Assembly (NCBI GenBank): GCA_963969345.1
Contig: OZ017766.1
Location: 8,060,001 to 8,124,000, forward strand
DNA length: 64,000 bases
Direction of reading: 5' to 3'
Origin: Turbatrix aceti
Lineage: Eukaryota > Nematoda > Chromadorea > Rhabditida > Panagrolaimidae
This document shows positions 13,100-25,485 of the stretch, piece by piece. Each line of letters starts with the position of its first letter. Position 1 is the stretch's first letter. The notes beneath the pieces are model-generated. The model did not search any database. It saw only the letters and a program-made list of their open reading frames with translations, and was not told the origin of the DNA. The position numbers were made by a program, and so were the translations under genes.

Positions 13100-14153
13100 A
13101 AGACAAACGTTCACACCTCGTTTTTCCTTAGCTTTGGTTGCTTTAAAGTACAACAATATTTTTCATACCGTCGCCTATTTACTCATATTTGGGTTTTTTT
13201 TTCCTCCTTTCATGGCTATTACATATGACTGCACCTCAACTAAAAGGTGATCCAATTATGCAAGCGCTGGAATAGACAGGAGTGGAAGGGGAGGTCAGAA
13301 AATTACAGTAAGATTTACACTCATATCAGAAAAACAATAATCAGGGCTGTTTGCATCCGAATAATGGTACTCAGCAAGTATACAAAGCCAAACCTTGGTA
13401 ACAAGGTGTGCACTGCACATTTTAAAAATCACTACTTGACATTTGTAAAACTAATACAAATCTTGTTTTGTTGCGTTGCGTTGGAAAATGTTCCAGAAAG
13501 CGGCTGTCATCGTCGTATTCGCGATTTGTTTTGCATCCAAAAATGTCTTCGCTTCGCACGATGGAACACTCAATCTTGTCAACGTCATTTGGACTCAATC
13601 AGTTATGCCAACACCGAAATTTCCCTTGAATGAAACCGTTCAACGAAACGAAATTTCTGAAGACGTGGTATTAAAATCACACTGGGAAGCATACAAGCTA
13701 GGCCTGAATCTGCGTAATCGCTATGTTCAGGACACCAAATTCGACATACCAAAGCGATTTTCAGTAACACGTCCACAGGTATTGTTGTACGCTGAAGATA
13801 AATACTTCTCCTTGCTTACCGGCAACATCGTATCGGATATCATGTTTCCAAACAACAATACGTTGCCAGTACCTGTAATCTCCAACACTGTTTTGCTTAA
13901 TATGAAAACGTGCATTCGTTACAAAGACTTGGTAAAAATCTTTTTGCAAAAAAAGATGGATGAAACTGTACTAACTCATCAGACTTTTTTTGATGCACTG
14001 GAAAAAATATACGATATGAAATTTGTCTTGACCAACCTATCACTAATAACTGACCTTGCAACATACAGCGTAAGTTTCTTACTCAGTTAGAATTTTGTCG
14101 TTAATTATTGCACATTATAGAAAAAGCTTAACGTCTTCGATCCCTATTGGCTG
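13100..14153 (+). repeat. Right copy of the near-identical segmental duplication
   Basis: Partner of 1-1054. Here the homologous block runs into an intact gene, whereas the left copy is cut off. The left border of similarity is the window start in the partner, so the true extent is unknown. Confidence 0.9.
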
Positions 14154-14758
14154 AACAACACGGTAGGCGGAGATACTATTTATAATACGGCCCTGAAACT
14201 AAGTCGGACTTACAACCGCTGGCTATACGGATTAGACACTAAAGTTATCGATAAATACTTGTATCCGAAGCCTGCATTTGCACACATTCTCTGTGGACCG
14301 CTGCTTAAAGAAATCAAAGACAGTCTTATCATCCGTCAGGCTGAAATTGAAGCCAAAAATGTTACATGTGCATCAGTGCCATGTTTTAAACTGTATGGAT
14401 ACTCGGCAACAAATATAATGGTAGGATGCTTATTTGTGGTTTTGGGAATGAACCATCCGGGAATCGAGAATGATGACCTGCCTCCCCCCGGATCGTACAT
14501 TTCGTTTGAGCTTATTCAACATCCCGATCTTACAACTCATCTTTCGGTATGTTAAACGGGTATAAATATTTGGCGCTTTACCACTTACAATGTTTATTTT
14601 AGATTGTCTACCAGGAAGCTGAAAAAGAAGCAGTAGATTTCACAAATCAAACGACATGCCAACCCGAGTGCACTGTCGAGCTGTTTAGTCAAATCGTCAA
14701 AGAATACCTTCCGTACCCTGATATAAAAACTGAATGCGAGTTTCACCAAGATACATGA
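13488..14758 (+). CDS. Secreted histidine acid phosphatase-like pseudoenzyme (complete + strand copy)
   Basis: Exons are 13488-14069, 14121-14546 and 14603-14758, separated by introns of 51 and 56 nt, for 387 residues. A signal peptide (about residues 2-23) is followed by NLVNVIWTQSVMPTP at the position of the RHG loop. The strand GYSATNIMV sits where active enzymes have YSAHDTTV, and TTCQPECTVELF... KTEC matches the conserved C-terminal cysteine pattern of acid phosphatases. His nucleophile to Thr, phosphate-binding Arg to Trp, and the HD pair to Thr-Asn together make catalysis by the family mechanism impossible. Exon 1 is almost identical to the truncated copy at 389. Exons 2 and 3 are almost identical to those of the copy at 17572, so the gene is a mosaic. 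It ends HQDT, a little earlier than the 17572 copy. Confidence 0.85.
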
Positions 14759-14979
14759 CTTGTTGGTAACAACGATCCCTATCATCCAATCCCGGTCAGT
14801 CATGCTAGTGACCATACGGCGCCTTCTTCGTGCAATCCCGATACTCTTTACTATCTTTTTAACCTTTGTGATGAGTAATGAAGCACGATTAAGAGTAATA
14901 AATGCAAACGTAATGCATATTGGCAAATTCAAAAATGAATCTCACTTCATTTATCAGAACGTAAAAAATATAAATATAT

Positions 14980-15179
14980 NNNNNNNNNNNNNNNNNNNNN
15001 NNNNNNNNNNNNNNNNNNNNNNNNNNNNNNNNNNNNNNNNNNNNNNNNNNNNNNNNNNNNNNNNNNNNNNNNNNNNNNNNNNNNNNNNNNNNNNNNNNNN
15101 NNNNNNNNNNNNNNNNNNNNNNNNNNNNNNNNNNNNNNNNNNNNNNNNNNNNNNNNNNNNNNNNNNNNNNNNNNNNNNN
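14980..15179. other. Assembly gap (200 N)
   Basis: Exactly 200 consecutive N between AT-rich sequence. A fixed round length suggests a scaffold gap of unknown true size. It lies about 220 bases downstream of the phosphatase-like gene ending at 14758, so local synteny across it is uncertain. Confidence 0.98.
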
Positions 15180-15569
15180 ACGATGACAACAAAAATTTTT
15201 TTTATGAGCTTTTTTTTTGCGCTTATTTTCAGCGTTTACGTTATTACACCGTAAAATACCTCAAAAAAGCATATTCCATCGAAGTTGCCCCGAAACTCGG
15301 ATACATTTTCCATGATGCGTAATTCTGGCAAATTTACTTTTCAGACATGTTCGAGACGCCTAATTGCCTAAAATCTCTTTTTTTCTGATAACCTGAGTCG
15401 CGAACGACCTGTTGACGCTTCTTCTCTTTTTATTCGATAATTTTGAACACCTAGTCCAAACATGAACGTAAATGTTGCGTTTTTATTCAATCTGGTACAC
15501 GGTGGCAGTTTGACTTAAATAAACGGTTTTTTCGCATTATTACTTTTTTTATTACTTTTTTCGTGAAAA

Positions 15570-16821
15570 CGCTTTTTATTCTCAATCAACATAAAAACAA
15601 TAACAAAAACAACAACAAAGTAACGAAAAAAAGACGGTAGAGGAATAGGGGGATCACCCTGACGCAGTAACAAAACTTGGCTACTGCGCCACCCCGACGC
15701 AGTAGTAGCAAAGTTTGGCCATTGCGCCAGCCCAACGCAGTAGCAAAGTTTGGCCATTGCGTCAAAGAAGAAAGGGAAGCACAAGACGCAAAAGCACAGG
15801 CCCGCCGCAATAACGTAACTTGGCTATTGCGTCGAGATGGGGGTTGAAAAAATTTACACGACGAATACAATTACAAAAAGTGATACTGTATCCGTTGAAG
15901 AGCATTGTCCAAGAAAAATGATAAAGAATATCCAGAAACAAATCAAAAAAGGATGAGATTAGAGAAACAATTACGGCGACGATGTTAGCTATTCTGGAGA
16001 CGCTTTTGATTAACTTGGGTCGATTTCCACGAGCAGCGAAGAAGGTAGCCATCCGAGTAAGCCGAATCCTGAAAAATAACACGAAATAAACGCCATAAAA
16101 AGAAAACAGACAAAAAAACCGATCAGAAAAAACTCATGTAACTCTACGAAAAATTGGACAAACGAACAACGTTGTAGTGTGGATTGTTTGTCCGACTTTT
16201 CGTGGCAGGGCAATCAAAGATAACTGTTCTGACTTTCTTGATTACATGAGTTTTTTCTGATCGTTTTTTGAGTTTTTTTGTCTGTTTTCTTCTTCTGGCG
16301 TTTATTTCGTGTTATCTTTCAGGATTCGGCTTACTCGGATGGCTACCTTCTTCGCTGCTCGTGGAAATCGACCCAAGTTAATCAAAAGCGTCTCCAGAAT
16401 AGCTAACATCGTCGCCGTAATTGTTTCTCTAATCTCATCCTTTTTTAATTTGTTTCTGGATATTTTTTTATCATTTTTCTTGGACAATGCTCTTCAACGG
16501 ATACAGTATCACTTTTTGTAATTGTATTCGTCGTGTAAATTTTTTCAACCCCCATCTCGACGCAATAGCCAAGTTACGTTATTGCGGCGGGCCTGTGCTT
16601 TGCGTATTGTGCTTCCCTTTCTTCTTTGACGCAATGGCCAAACTTTGCTACTGCGTTGGGCTGGCGCAATGGCCAAACTTTGCTACTACTGCGTCGGGGT
16701 GGCGCAGTAGCCAAGTTTTGTTACTGCGTCAGGGTGATCCCCCTATTCCTCTACCGTCTTTTTTCCGTTACTTTGTTGTTGTTTTTGTTATTATTTTTAT
16801 GTTGATTGAGAATAAAACGCA
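15570..16821. mobile_element. Giant foldback palindrome 1 (about 1.25 kb)
   Basis: The left arm, about 15570-16155, is the reverse complement of the right arm, about 16235-16821. For example GTAGAGGAATAGGGGGATCA at 15638 is mirrored near 16735, and GGATTCGGCTTACTCGGATG at 16322 is mirrored near 16055. Each arm carries tandem variants of a unit around TTGGCCATTGCG or TACTGCGTC. Only about 80 bases in the middle are unpaired. Open frames in the arms are mirror images of each other and look non-genic. Long inverted arms made of subrepeats are the hallmark of foldback elements. Confidence 0.85.
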
Positions 16822-17571
16822 TCATAAAAAAATCATGGACGCAATGTGCAAAAAAATTGTAAAAATAGTTTCACAGTACAATGAATTGACAAAATTATTA
16901 TAAATCAAAAATATTGCGCCTGATCACTATATTTATAAACGCTGATCGCAGTTTGAACGAAAAATACACTAAAAGAGTCATTGCAGAATTTTCCTGTGGT
17001 GTTTTCAGAAAAAGCAGTAATAGCAAGTTTTGGCTTCTGGGCCTAACTCCGGATGCTTTTTGTTGTAAAAACGTAAAAAATGAGCTACTGTGATGTCTAC
17101 TTTGAGTTTTCGAAAAACGTTAAAAAAACAGGCTGTTAAAAAAAATTTTTGTTGTCATCGTCTTATATGTATGCTGACATGAGACATACATACATATAAC
17201 CGCAAATAAATTTACAGTAAATATATATATGTCTTCGCATTATTCTTTTGCACAATTTGCGTGCCACAAACTGTTTAATCAGTTTTATCAATGTTTGTGG
17301 CACGCAAACATTTTTTTAATATTTATAAAAAAGTCAACTGACTTTCTGTTTCTGAACAGTACTTGAGTTTGCTAGAACGAAGCTATCGTAAACTTTAATA
17401 ATTATAACTATCAGGTGAATTGCTTTTTTTCACGGACAAAGTCACGTGAAGGCAAACCTAGTTCTTGCCCCCCTATTTCGATTTCGCTCCAAGGTGCGTA
17501 CGGCACACCAAAAATCCAGTATTGCAAAACTAAAAGCACTGCTCTCAAAACAGGCTTTGTTGTGCTGGAAA
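16822..17571. other. Intergenic, with a 16-bp perfect inverted repeat
   Basis: No gene was seen. TTTGCGTGCCACAAAC at 17256-17271 is repeated inverted at 17293-17308 around a 21-base loop, giving a stable hairpin about 260 bases before the phosphatase-like start codon. A TATG/CATA microsatellite lies at about 17165-17235. Confidence 0.7.
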
Positions 17572-18862
17572 ATGCTGCAGAAAGCGGCTGTCATAGTCGT
17601 TTTCGCAATTTTTCTGGCGTCTGCAGAAGTTCAATCATCGGAAGCTAACAAACTCAATCTAGTCAACGTTGTCTGGACGCAGTCAATCTTAACCAAACCG
17701 ATACTTCCTAAAAATGAAACCTCTCAGCTAAAAGAATTAACCGACGAAGTGATCTTCAAAGCTCACTGGGAAGCTTACAAGTTGGGCTTGAATCTCCGTA
17801 AACGATACGTCGAAGATGAGAATTTCGGCATACCGAAAGAATTTATGGTTACCAATCCAAAAGTGGCTGTGTATGCTCAAGATGAATACAATTCTTTGCT
17901 AACAGGCAATATCGTATCAGATGTCATGTTTCCCAACGATGATACGCTGCCGATACCGGTGATATCCAACGTTGTTTTGATTGACCATAGAAATGAATGC
18001 GGGCGATACAATGACCTGGTAAATGTCTTTTTGCAAAAAAAGATGAATGAAACTGAAACAAATCATCTGACTTTTTTCGAAGCAGTGGAAAAAATATACG
18101 ATCAGAATTTCGACTTGACCAACATAAACATAATAACTGACCTTGCAACATACAGCGTAAGTTTCTTACCCAGTTAGAATTTTGTCGTTAGTTATTGCAC
18201 ATTATAGAAAAAGCTTAACGTTCTCGACCCCTATTGGCTGAACAACACGGTAGGCGGAGACACTATTTATAATACGGCCCTGAAAATAAGTCGGATTTAC
18301 AACCGCTGGCTATACGGATTAGACACTAAACTTATCGATAAATACTTGTATCCGAAGCCTGCATTTGCACACATTCTCTGTGGACCGCTGCTTAAAGAAA
18401 TCAAAGACAGTCTTATCATCCGTCAGGCTGAAATTGAAGCCAAAAATGTTACATGTGCATCAGTGCCATGTTTTAAACTGTATGGATACTCGGCAACAAA
18501 TATAATGGTAGGATGCTTATTTGTGGTTTTGGGAATGAACCATCCGGGAATCGAGAATGATGACCTGCCTCCCCCCGGATCGTACATTTCGTTTGAGCTT
18601 ATTCAACATCCCGATCTTACAACTCATCTTTCGGTATGTTAAACGGGTATATTTGGCGCTCTACCACTTACAATGTTTATTTTAGTTTGTCTACCAGGAA
18701 GCTGAAAAAGAAGCAGTAGATTTCACAAATCAAACGACATGCCAACCCGAGTGCACTGTCGAGCTGTTTAGTCAAATCGTCAAAGAATACCTTCCGTACC
18801 CTGATATAAAAACTGAATGCGAGTTTCACCAAGAAACTGTTATCAAAGAGAAAGAAGACTGA
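17572..18862 (+). CDS. Secreted histidine acid phosphatase-like pseudoenzyme (second complete + strand copy)
   Basis: Exons are 17572-18156, 18208-18633 and 18686-18862, with introns of 51 and 52 nt, for 395 residues. ATG 17572 opens a signal peptide (MLQKAAVIVVFAIFLASAEV). The open frame extends upstream without an ATG, and the chosen start matches the paralogues. The catalytic loop reads VVWTQSILTKP instead of RHGxRxP, and the HD motif reads YSATNIM. The conserved C-terminal CxPxC...TEC pattern is kept and the protein ends with a charged VIKEKED tail and no membrane anchor. Exon 1 differs clearly from the 13488 copy, but from the last codons of exon 1 onward the two are nearly identical through the introns. 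That points to recent gene conversion or unequal exchange with a breakpoint near intron 1. Confidence 0.85.
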
Positions 18863-19667
18863 CTAACTCGACTAACAAAGATCTTTACAACTTAACCTAG
18901 GTTAATTATGGTGAGCCATAACTGACCGATTCCACAAGGAATCAAACTTCATTAATCAAACAAAAATATTTATTACTTACGTTCATAGTACATATATATT
19001 ACTGTGACATGCATATAACCACATAATAAACTAATATGTAAATGCAACATTTTTGAGACAAAACAAACAGCAGCAGAATATAATACGACATAAACGTAAA
19101 TATAAAAATCATGCGAAAAATCGCTAGCCATAAAATCATAGAAACGTAAAAGAACATTAGTGTATCAAGTACTTTCCTATGATATCCGGTACTGAATGTT
19201 ATAATAAGAATCCTGATATTACATAACATGCATAAATTCGCTCACAAAATATACGTTTTTTTAGAACGTTTTTACGGTTTTTTACTCGAAAAAACCGTAA
19301 ACGATATCATTTCCGGAGTATTATTTTTAAACGTGCGTTACTTTCTTGTCACGGTATCGCAAATGATTTTGTCGAGATCCTTATGTATAAACAAACCTGA
19401 ACGACGGAGTAATATAAAACTCAGTTGATAAACAAACGAAAATAAATAAAGATTAGACGCGCCAAAATTCGCTCACAAAAAAATCCCCATACAAAAACGA
19501 AACGCACTCTGCCGCCAGTGCGCACGCGCTCTGGTTCAAGCGCGAAAAGTCTTCAACGCAATTTTTTGAGCGTTGAGGAGCTTTCTTCGTGTTTTCTCTT
19601 TTCCTTGAGCGAACCGACGAAGAATCCTTTTACTTTTGTTTTCTTCCTTTTGCTTACCCTCATCACC
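18863..19667. other. Intergenic between the phosphatase-like cluster and EFTUD2
   Basis: No gene-like frame was seen. The sequence ATTCGCTCACAAAA occurs twice (about 19235 and 19468) about 235 bases apart. The last 100 bases before the EFTUD2 ATG are pyrimidine-rich and probably hold its promoter and 5' UTR. Confidence 0.5.
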
Positions 19668-22600
19668 ATGGATTCTGATCTCTACGACGAATTTGGCAAC
19701 TACATCGGTCCTGAGCTTGATTCCGATGATGACGACGACGATGATCTCCTCGCGCAGCGCGAAGCTGACGACGACGACGACGAGGACGACGAAATGGCCG
19801 GCGGCGATGTGAGTTTACCTTGTTTAGCTCATTTTTGGACTTGCATGAATTTGGACGATTTTTAGGAAGATGAAGACGAAAACGCTCTCAACAGAGTCCC
19901 TGCCAACCAGGTTGTCTTGCACGAGGATAAGAAGTACTACGCTTCGGCTCTTGAAATCTATGGACCTGAAGTCGAGACATTGGTTATGGAAGAGGATGCT
20001 CAGCCGTTGACTGAGCCGATTATCAAGTCGGTCAAGCTCCGGCGATTTCAGGTGGGTTTTTGCGGGAATTTGAGGTTTTTGAGGGGGTTTACGGTTTTTA
20101 TTAATTTAAAAGGACCGTAAATGATCGTAAAAGATAAATATGGCTTTGCAATTACGAATTGTGGAGTAACGTTTTTGTGAAAAAGTAAAAGTAACATTAT
20201 TGCGCAATTTTTGGGGTACCGAAGTAATACTTTTTTTACGTTTCATTTTTTGGGCAAAAGTATTACTTTTTTTACGATTTTGATGCAAAAGTATTACTTT
20301 TTTTACGGTATCTTGCAAAATTATTACTTTTTTTACGGTTTAGTTTTATTTTTTTTACGTTTTTTGCCTAAATTTTTGCTTTTTCTTGTGTTTTTTTGTT
20401 TTTTTATAGAAATAAATTTTTAGGCCCAAGAATTCGAGCTCCCAGAAACAGTGTACAAGAAAGAATTCCTAGTCGACATGACATCTCACGCAGAACTCGT
20501 CCGCAACGTCGTCATTGCCGGCCACCTTGGACACGGCAAGACGACATTCATCGACTGCCTCATCGAACAGACCCATACCGAGTTCTACCGCTTCGACGAC
20601 AAAGACGTCCGGTACACTGACAACCTCTACATCGAGCAGCAACGCGGATGCTCGGTCAAATCGACACCTGTTGCACTGCTTCTCGAAACATCGCGTGAAA
20701 AATCCTTTCTCACGAATATCATCGATTCTCCCGGGCACGTCAATTTTTCCGATGAAGTCTCAGCGGCTTTTCGCGTCTCCGATGGCGTTGTTCTCGTCGT
20801 TGACGCTCACGAGGGTGTCATGATGAATACGGAACGACTCATCAAGCTCGCAGTCGCTGAATCTCTCCCCGTTACGCTGTGCATCAACAAGATTGATCGA
20901 CTCATCGTTGAGCTAAAGTTGCCGCCTGCAGATGCTTATGCGAAGATTCGGCACACCATTGAGCAGGTCAATATTCGACTCAAGTGAGTTTTTGGTATAA
21001 AAAATTTTTTGAGAGTAAAAAGAATCGAAAAACTTCATTTTTGACTTTTCTGGAGCGAAAATTCTAAAAAAAACAGTTTTGTGAGACTGAACGAAGGAAA
21101 ACACCATTTTTGAGTGAAAAACGCTGTTTTTTTGAACAAAAATGCCACTTTTAGGTTCAAAACTCCGTTTTTGAGGTAAAATGATGAACGAACCCGGGTT
21201 TTGAATATTTTTGGGATAAAATAATCAAAAACGCCTATTTTATAAGATTTTGGATAATTTTTTTTGGAAGAAAAAAAAACGCGGTTTTTGAGTTTTAGTT
21301 TTTGAATACTTTTTTTTTTATGCAAAAAATGGCGAAAAACGCCTTTTTTTTAGAATTTGTTTATAAAAAAACCATGATTTTTTTGTTTTTATTATATTTT
21401 TGAATTGAAAAAAAATCGATTTTTGTAAATTGTTTCTGTTCAAAACACTGTTTTATAATTTTTTTGATGGTAAAACGTAAAAAAATATATTTCCTGATTT
21501 TTATTTTTTGGGGTAAAATTATAAAAAATAGTTGTTTTTCAGTCAATTCTCGTTGACAGACGAAACCCTGATTTCTCCGCTTCTTGGAAACGTCATTTTC
21601 GCCAGTTCACGATTCAACATCTGTTTTTCGTTGTTCTCGTTTTCGCGACTCTACACTGCACGTTACCGTAAGTTTGAACGTTGTTTTTCGTAAAAAAATT
21701 TGGGTTGCAATTTGTTTGTTTTTTTTAGCGAAACTCAACGCAAAGGAATTTGCCCGTCGACTCTGGGGCGATGTGTACTTCAACCCGGAGACGAAAAAAT
21801 TCACCCAAAAACCTGCAAGCCACGATATTCCTCGGACATTTGTCAAATTCATCCTTGAACCACTCTACAAACTTTTTGCCCAGGTTGTCGGCGACGTGGA
21901 TACTGCACTGCCAAATATCATGCGTGAACTCAATATTTACCTGAGCAAAGAAGAAATGCGGATGAACGTTCGTCCGCTCATTACGCTGATTGGAAGACGG
22001 TTTTTTGGAGATTTTCGGGCTTTTGCCGACATGATCGTCGAGCAATTTCCTTCTCCACTCGAATCTACTGCTTCGAAAATTCGAAATACGTATACAGGTA
22101 ATCTGACGACTTCGACGGCACAACTTTACCTCAAATGCGATCCTGATGGACCATTGCTCGTCCATACGGTTAAAAATTATCCAACACAAGACGCGACTTC
22201 GTTTCATGTTTTTGGCCGGGTCTTGAGCGGAACTCTCAAAGCAGGATCAGAAGTTACCATACTCGGAGAAAATTATTCCGTTCAGGATAAGGAAGATTCG
22301 TGTGTTATGGTCGTTGGAAGACTCTGGCTCCCAGTTGCAAGGTACAATATTGAGGTAAGCAGTGTCCCGGCTGGAAATTTGGTCCTAATCGAAGGCATTG
22401 ATACTCCGGTCGTCAAAACATCGACCATTGTTGACAAAGATCCCAAAGATGAGCCGTACATTTGTCGACCACTAAAATTCAATACAAAATCGGTTGTCAA
22501 GCTTTCTGTCGAACCAATCAACCCATCAGAACTACCAAAAATGCTGGATTCCCTTCGAAAAGTCAACAAATCCTATCCACTCCTGACGACAAGGGTCGAA

Positions 22601-24707
22601 GAATCCGGAGAACATGTCATTGTTGGAACCGGTGAACTCTACCTCGATTGTGTCATGCATGATATGAGAAAGGTTTTCTCCGAAATTGATATCAAGGTTG
22701 CTGATCCGGTTGTCGCGTTTTGTGAGACAGTGATTGAGACGTCGAGTCTCAAGTGCTTTGCGCATACGCCCAATCAAAAGTGAGTGCTTTTTTTGATAAT
22801 GCAAAATTGAGAAATACGAAAAATGTAAAAAAATCTTTTCGAAATAAAAAAACGTAGAAAACAAAAAAATCGTGTTGAGATCGAAAATTTGTCTTTTCTA
22901 TTTTGATTTACGATTTGTTACTTGGGTTACTGTATTTACAATTTTTTCAAGAAATACCAATTTTTTTTGCATTTGAAAATAAAAAAAATAAAAATCTTTT
23001 TGAAACGAGAAACGCATCTTATTTTCTGTGTTTTACGATTTGTTACTCGGGTTACGGTACTTTCAAAACTCAAAAGGAATACTAGTTTTTTCGCCAATTT
23101 TTTTCCTTATTTTTTTAAAAAGTGCAAAACAAAAATCGCTGTGAGACCAAAAATTCTTTTTTTTTCAGTGTTTTTGGGATTTGTTATTTGGGTTACGGTA
23201 GTTGCTAGTCTCGCGAGGAATGTCGTATTTTTTGGCGTTGGCAACGAAAAAATCGCTTTCAGACCGGAAACTCACTTTTTTTCTGTCTTACTCGGATTAC
23301 GGTACTTAGAAATCTTACTCAAATGCGAAATACAAACTTTTTGTTGAATTTTTTGTAGCAAATCGAATTTTTTTATTTTTCAAAATTTGCAACACAAATT
23401 TTTCAACCCTCATTTTTTTAGGAACAAACTAACGATGACAGCAGAACCCCTCGAAAAGGGTCTAGCCGAGGATATCGAAAACGACGTCGTCAAGATTACA
23501 TGGAATCGTAAACAGCTTGGCGAATTCTTCCAAACCAAGTACAACTGGGATTTGTTGGCGTCACGTAATATCTGGGCATTTGGACCCGATATGACTGGAC
23601 CGAACATTCTCGTCGACGATACGCTGCCTTCTGACGTCGACAAGCAGCTTCTTGGAACGATCAGAGAATCACTCGTTCAGGGATTTCAGTGGGCGAGTCG
23701 TGAGGGACCGCTTTGCGAAGAACGTGGGTTTTTTTTATAGCTTTTTGTCGTTTTTTGGGGGAAAAAACGCGTTGAATGATTTTTAAAAAAGAAAAAATTG
23801 AAAGTAACGATTGTTTTGGAATTTTCGTTGCGAAACCATCGACTTTGAAGTAACATTTTTTGCTTTGATTTTGTTACTTTTTTACCATAGATTTTACGAT
23901 AGATAAGTTTTTCGCTATTTTTTTCTGAAATGATACTTTTTTGTCGTGTTTTGGACATTTTTAGGTTGATAAAATTGTAATTTTTTTTCAAAACTGGAAA
24001 AAGAACGAAATTTTGGGTAAAAACGGAGAATAGAATTAAGAACAACCCTAAAAACTCATTTTTGGACTTTTTTTTGAGTGTCATTTTTTTCAGCGATTAG
24101 AAACGTAAAATTCATGATGGTGGACGCCGAAGTCGCTGAAGAGCCTCTCTACCGCGGTGGTGGCCAGATTATCCCGACTTCACGTCGATGCGCTTATTCG
24201 GCGTTTTTGGTTCGTTTTTGATCCCAAAAATATTCAAACCCATGTTTTTTTGATTTTCAGATGGCGACACCCCGCCTCATGGAGCCCTACTACTACGTCG
24301 AGGTCATCGCTCCGGCGGACTGCGTGAGTGCCGTCTACACAGTCCTTGCCAAGCGACGTGGTCACGTCACGGAGGATTTCCCGATTCCTGGATCACCGCT
24401 GTACACCCTCAAAGCCCTCATTCCGGTCATTGATTCGTTTGGCTTCGAAACTGACCTCCGTGCTCACACCCAGGGTCAGGCGTTCCCGATGTGCGTCTTT
24501 GACCACTGGCAGATTGTTCCCGGAGATCCTCTGGACAAGACAATTGAAATTCTGCCCCTTGAAGTCCAGCCAGCGCCACATCTCGCGCGGGAATTCATGA
24601 TCAAGACCCGAAGACGCAAGGGATTGTCGGAAGACGTGTCGATCAACAAGTTCTTCGACGACCCAATGCTCATGGAACTCGCCAAGCAGCAGGAGCTTGG
24701 ACTATGA
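19668..24707 (+). CDS. EFTUD2: U5 snRNP GTPase EFTUD2 / Snu114
   Basis: Spliceosomal elongation-factor-2-like GTPase of the U5 snRNP that controls the Brr2 helicase during activation and disassembly. Exons are 19668-19808, 19866-20051, 20424-20983, 21543-21667, 21729-22779, 23422-23723, 24094-24209 and 24261-24707, giving 975 residues against about 972 in human. An acidic N-terminus (residues 1-50, [10 protein letters not shown]) is followed by the GTPase domain with P-loop GHLGHGKT, switch [10 protein letters not shown] and NKID. The EF2-like domains II-V follow, ending in the conserved [19 protein letters not shown] tail. All splice joins keep the frame and restore conserved text, for example ...RYPKLNAKEF across intron 4. 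Introns 2, 3, 5 and 6 are unusually T-rich and contain tandem or dispersed repeats. It appears intact, and identification is certain. Confidence 0.97.
20220..20345. repeat. Short tandem repeat in EFTUD2 intron 2
   Basis: Four degenerate copies of a unit around AAAAGTATTACTTTTTTTAC followed by GATTTT or GGTATC, spaced about 38-45 bases apart. It is intronic, with no coding content. Confidence 0.75.
22905..23320. repeat. Degenerate ~125-bp tandem repeat in EFTUD2 intron 5
   Basis: The phrase TTTGTTACTCGGGTTACGGT recurs in variant form near 22913, 23038 and 23177, and as CTTACTCGGATTACGGTAC near 23286. Flanking ACGAAAAAATCGC-type text recurs as well. This gives three to four units of about 110-140 bases expanded within the intron. 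Confidence 0.65.
23800..23960 (+). repeat. Dispersed repeat built around AATTTTCGTTGCGAAACC
   Basis: The core AATTTTCGTTGCGAAACCAT with neighbouring AAGTAACA and GATACTTTTTT text occurs here, inside EFTUD2 intron 6. Further copies are at about 25115-25250 on the same strand, and inverted at about 29690-29800 and 35645-35760. Only the ~20-base core is strongly conserved. It behaves like a small interspersed repeat; no TIRs or tail were resolved. Confidence 0.65.
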
Positions 24708-25485
24708 GGGGAGGGTGAAGATCTCGGATTCTTTTTTGTTTTGCTGTAAAGGATTTTTGATAAAAGTTGATGAGAATTGATGTGAAAAATGTCTTGAAAA
24801 AAAGAGTTGAAAAAAATATTGAAAAAATTAATTCAAAATTTTTTTCTATTTTTTTTATAAAACTAAAAATTTAAAAAAACCTAAAAATACAGAAATTTTC
24901 TATTTTTTGAAATTTTAAAAATGAAAAACAATAATTTTAATAAAAAAAGGTTTATTGAGAAAATTGATTTCGTAAAAATAAGCAAATACTAAAAAAATTT
25001 AAAAAAAAGAAGACAAAAAATTAAAAAAAAAACAAATTTTTAAAAATTGATCAATACCGTAAAAATTTGTTTTTTGGGTAAAAATGTTGAATATTTTTTC
25101 AAAAAAAAATAGACAATAAAAAAAAATACGATAGTTTCAGAATTTTCGTTGCGAAACCATTGACAATCTCGAAATAACATTTTTTTAAATTTTACCATAC
25201 TATTTTTTTCTGCATCGATACTTTTTTTGTAGTTTTCGGTTCTTATTTTTTTAAATGATAAAAAGGAGGATAAAAAACAGATTTTTGGGTTCGAAATTTT
25301 TTGGCGATATTCGTCAAAAAAATTATTCAAAAAAAATTGGACTGTGCCAGGATTTGCATATTTTTCATGTTTGGGGATTTTGCATGTCAGGTCTAAAAAA
25401 TAAGACACAAAAGTTTATGCAAATTTTATTTTTCACCACGAAGAGCGCAGGTCGCGAAAATCATTTGAAGACAAACTCGAGGACG
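24708..25485. other. AT-rich intergenic region
   Basis: 3' flank of EFTUD2 and 5' flank of the small membrane-protein gene. It is almost pure A/T tracts and contains a copy of the dispersed CGTTGCGAAACC repeat at about 25115-25250. No gene was seen. Confidence 0.6.

Noticed and set aside
14760..15254. 164-residue frame running across the N gap
   Set aside because: The gap length is unknown, so continuity of the frame is meaningless.
15515..16903. Frames of 89-138 residues in 15.5-16.9 kb
   Set aside because: They are paired mirror frames from the arms of palindrome 1, with repeated AMAKLCYCVG-type text and no domain.
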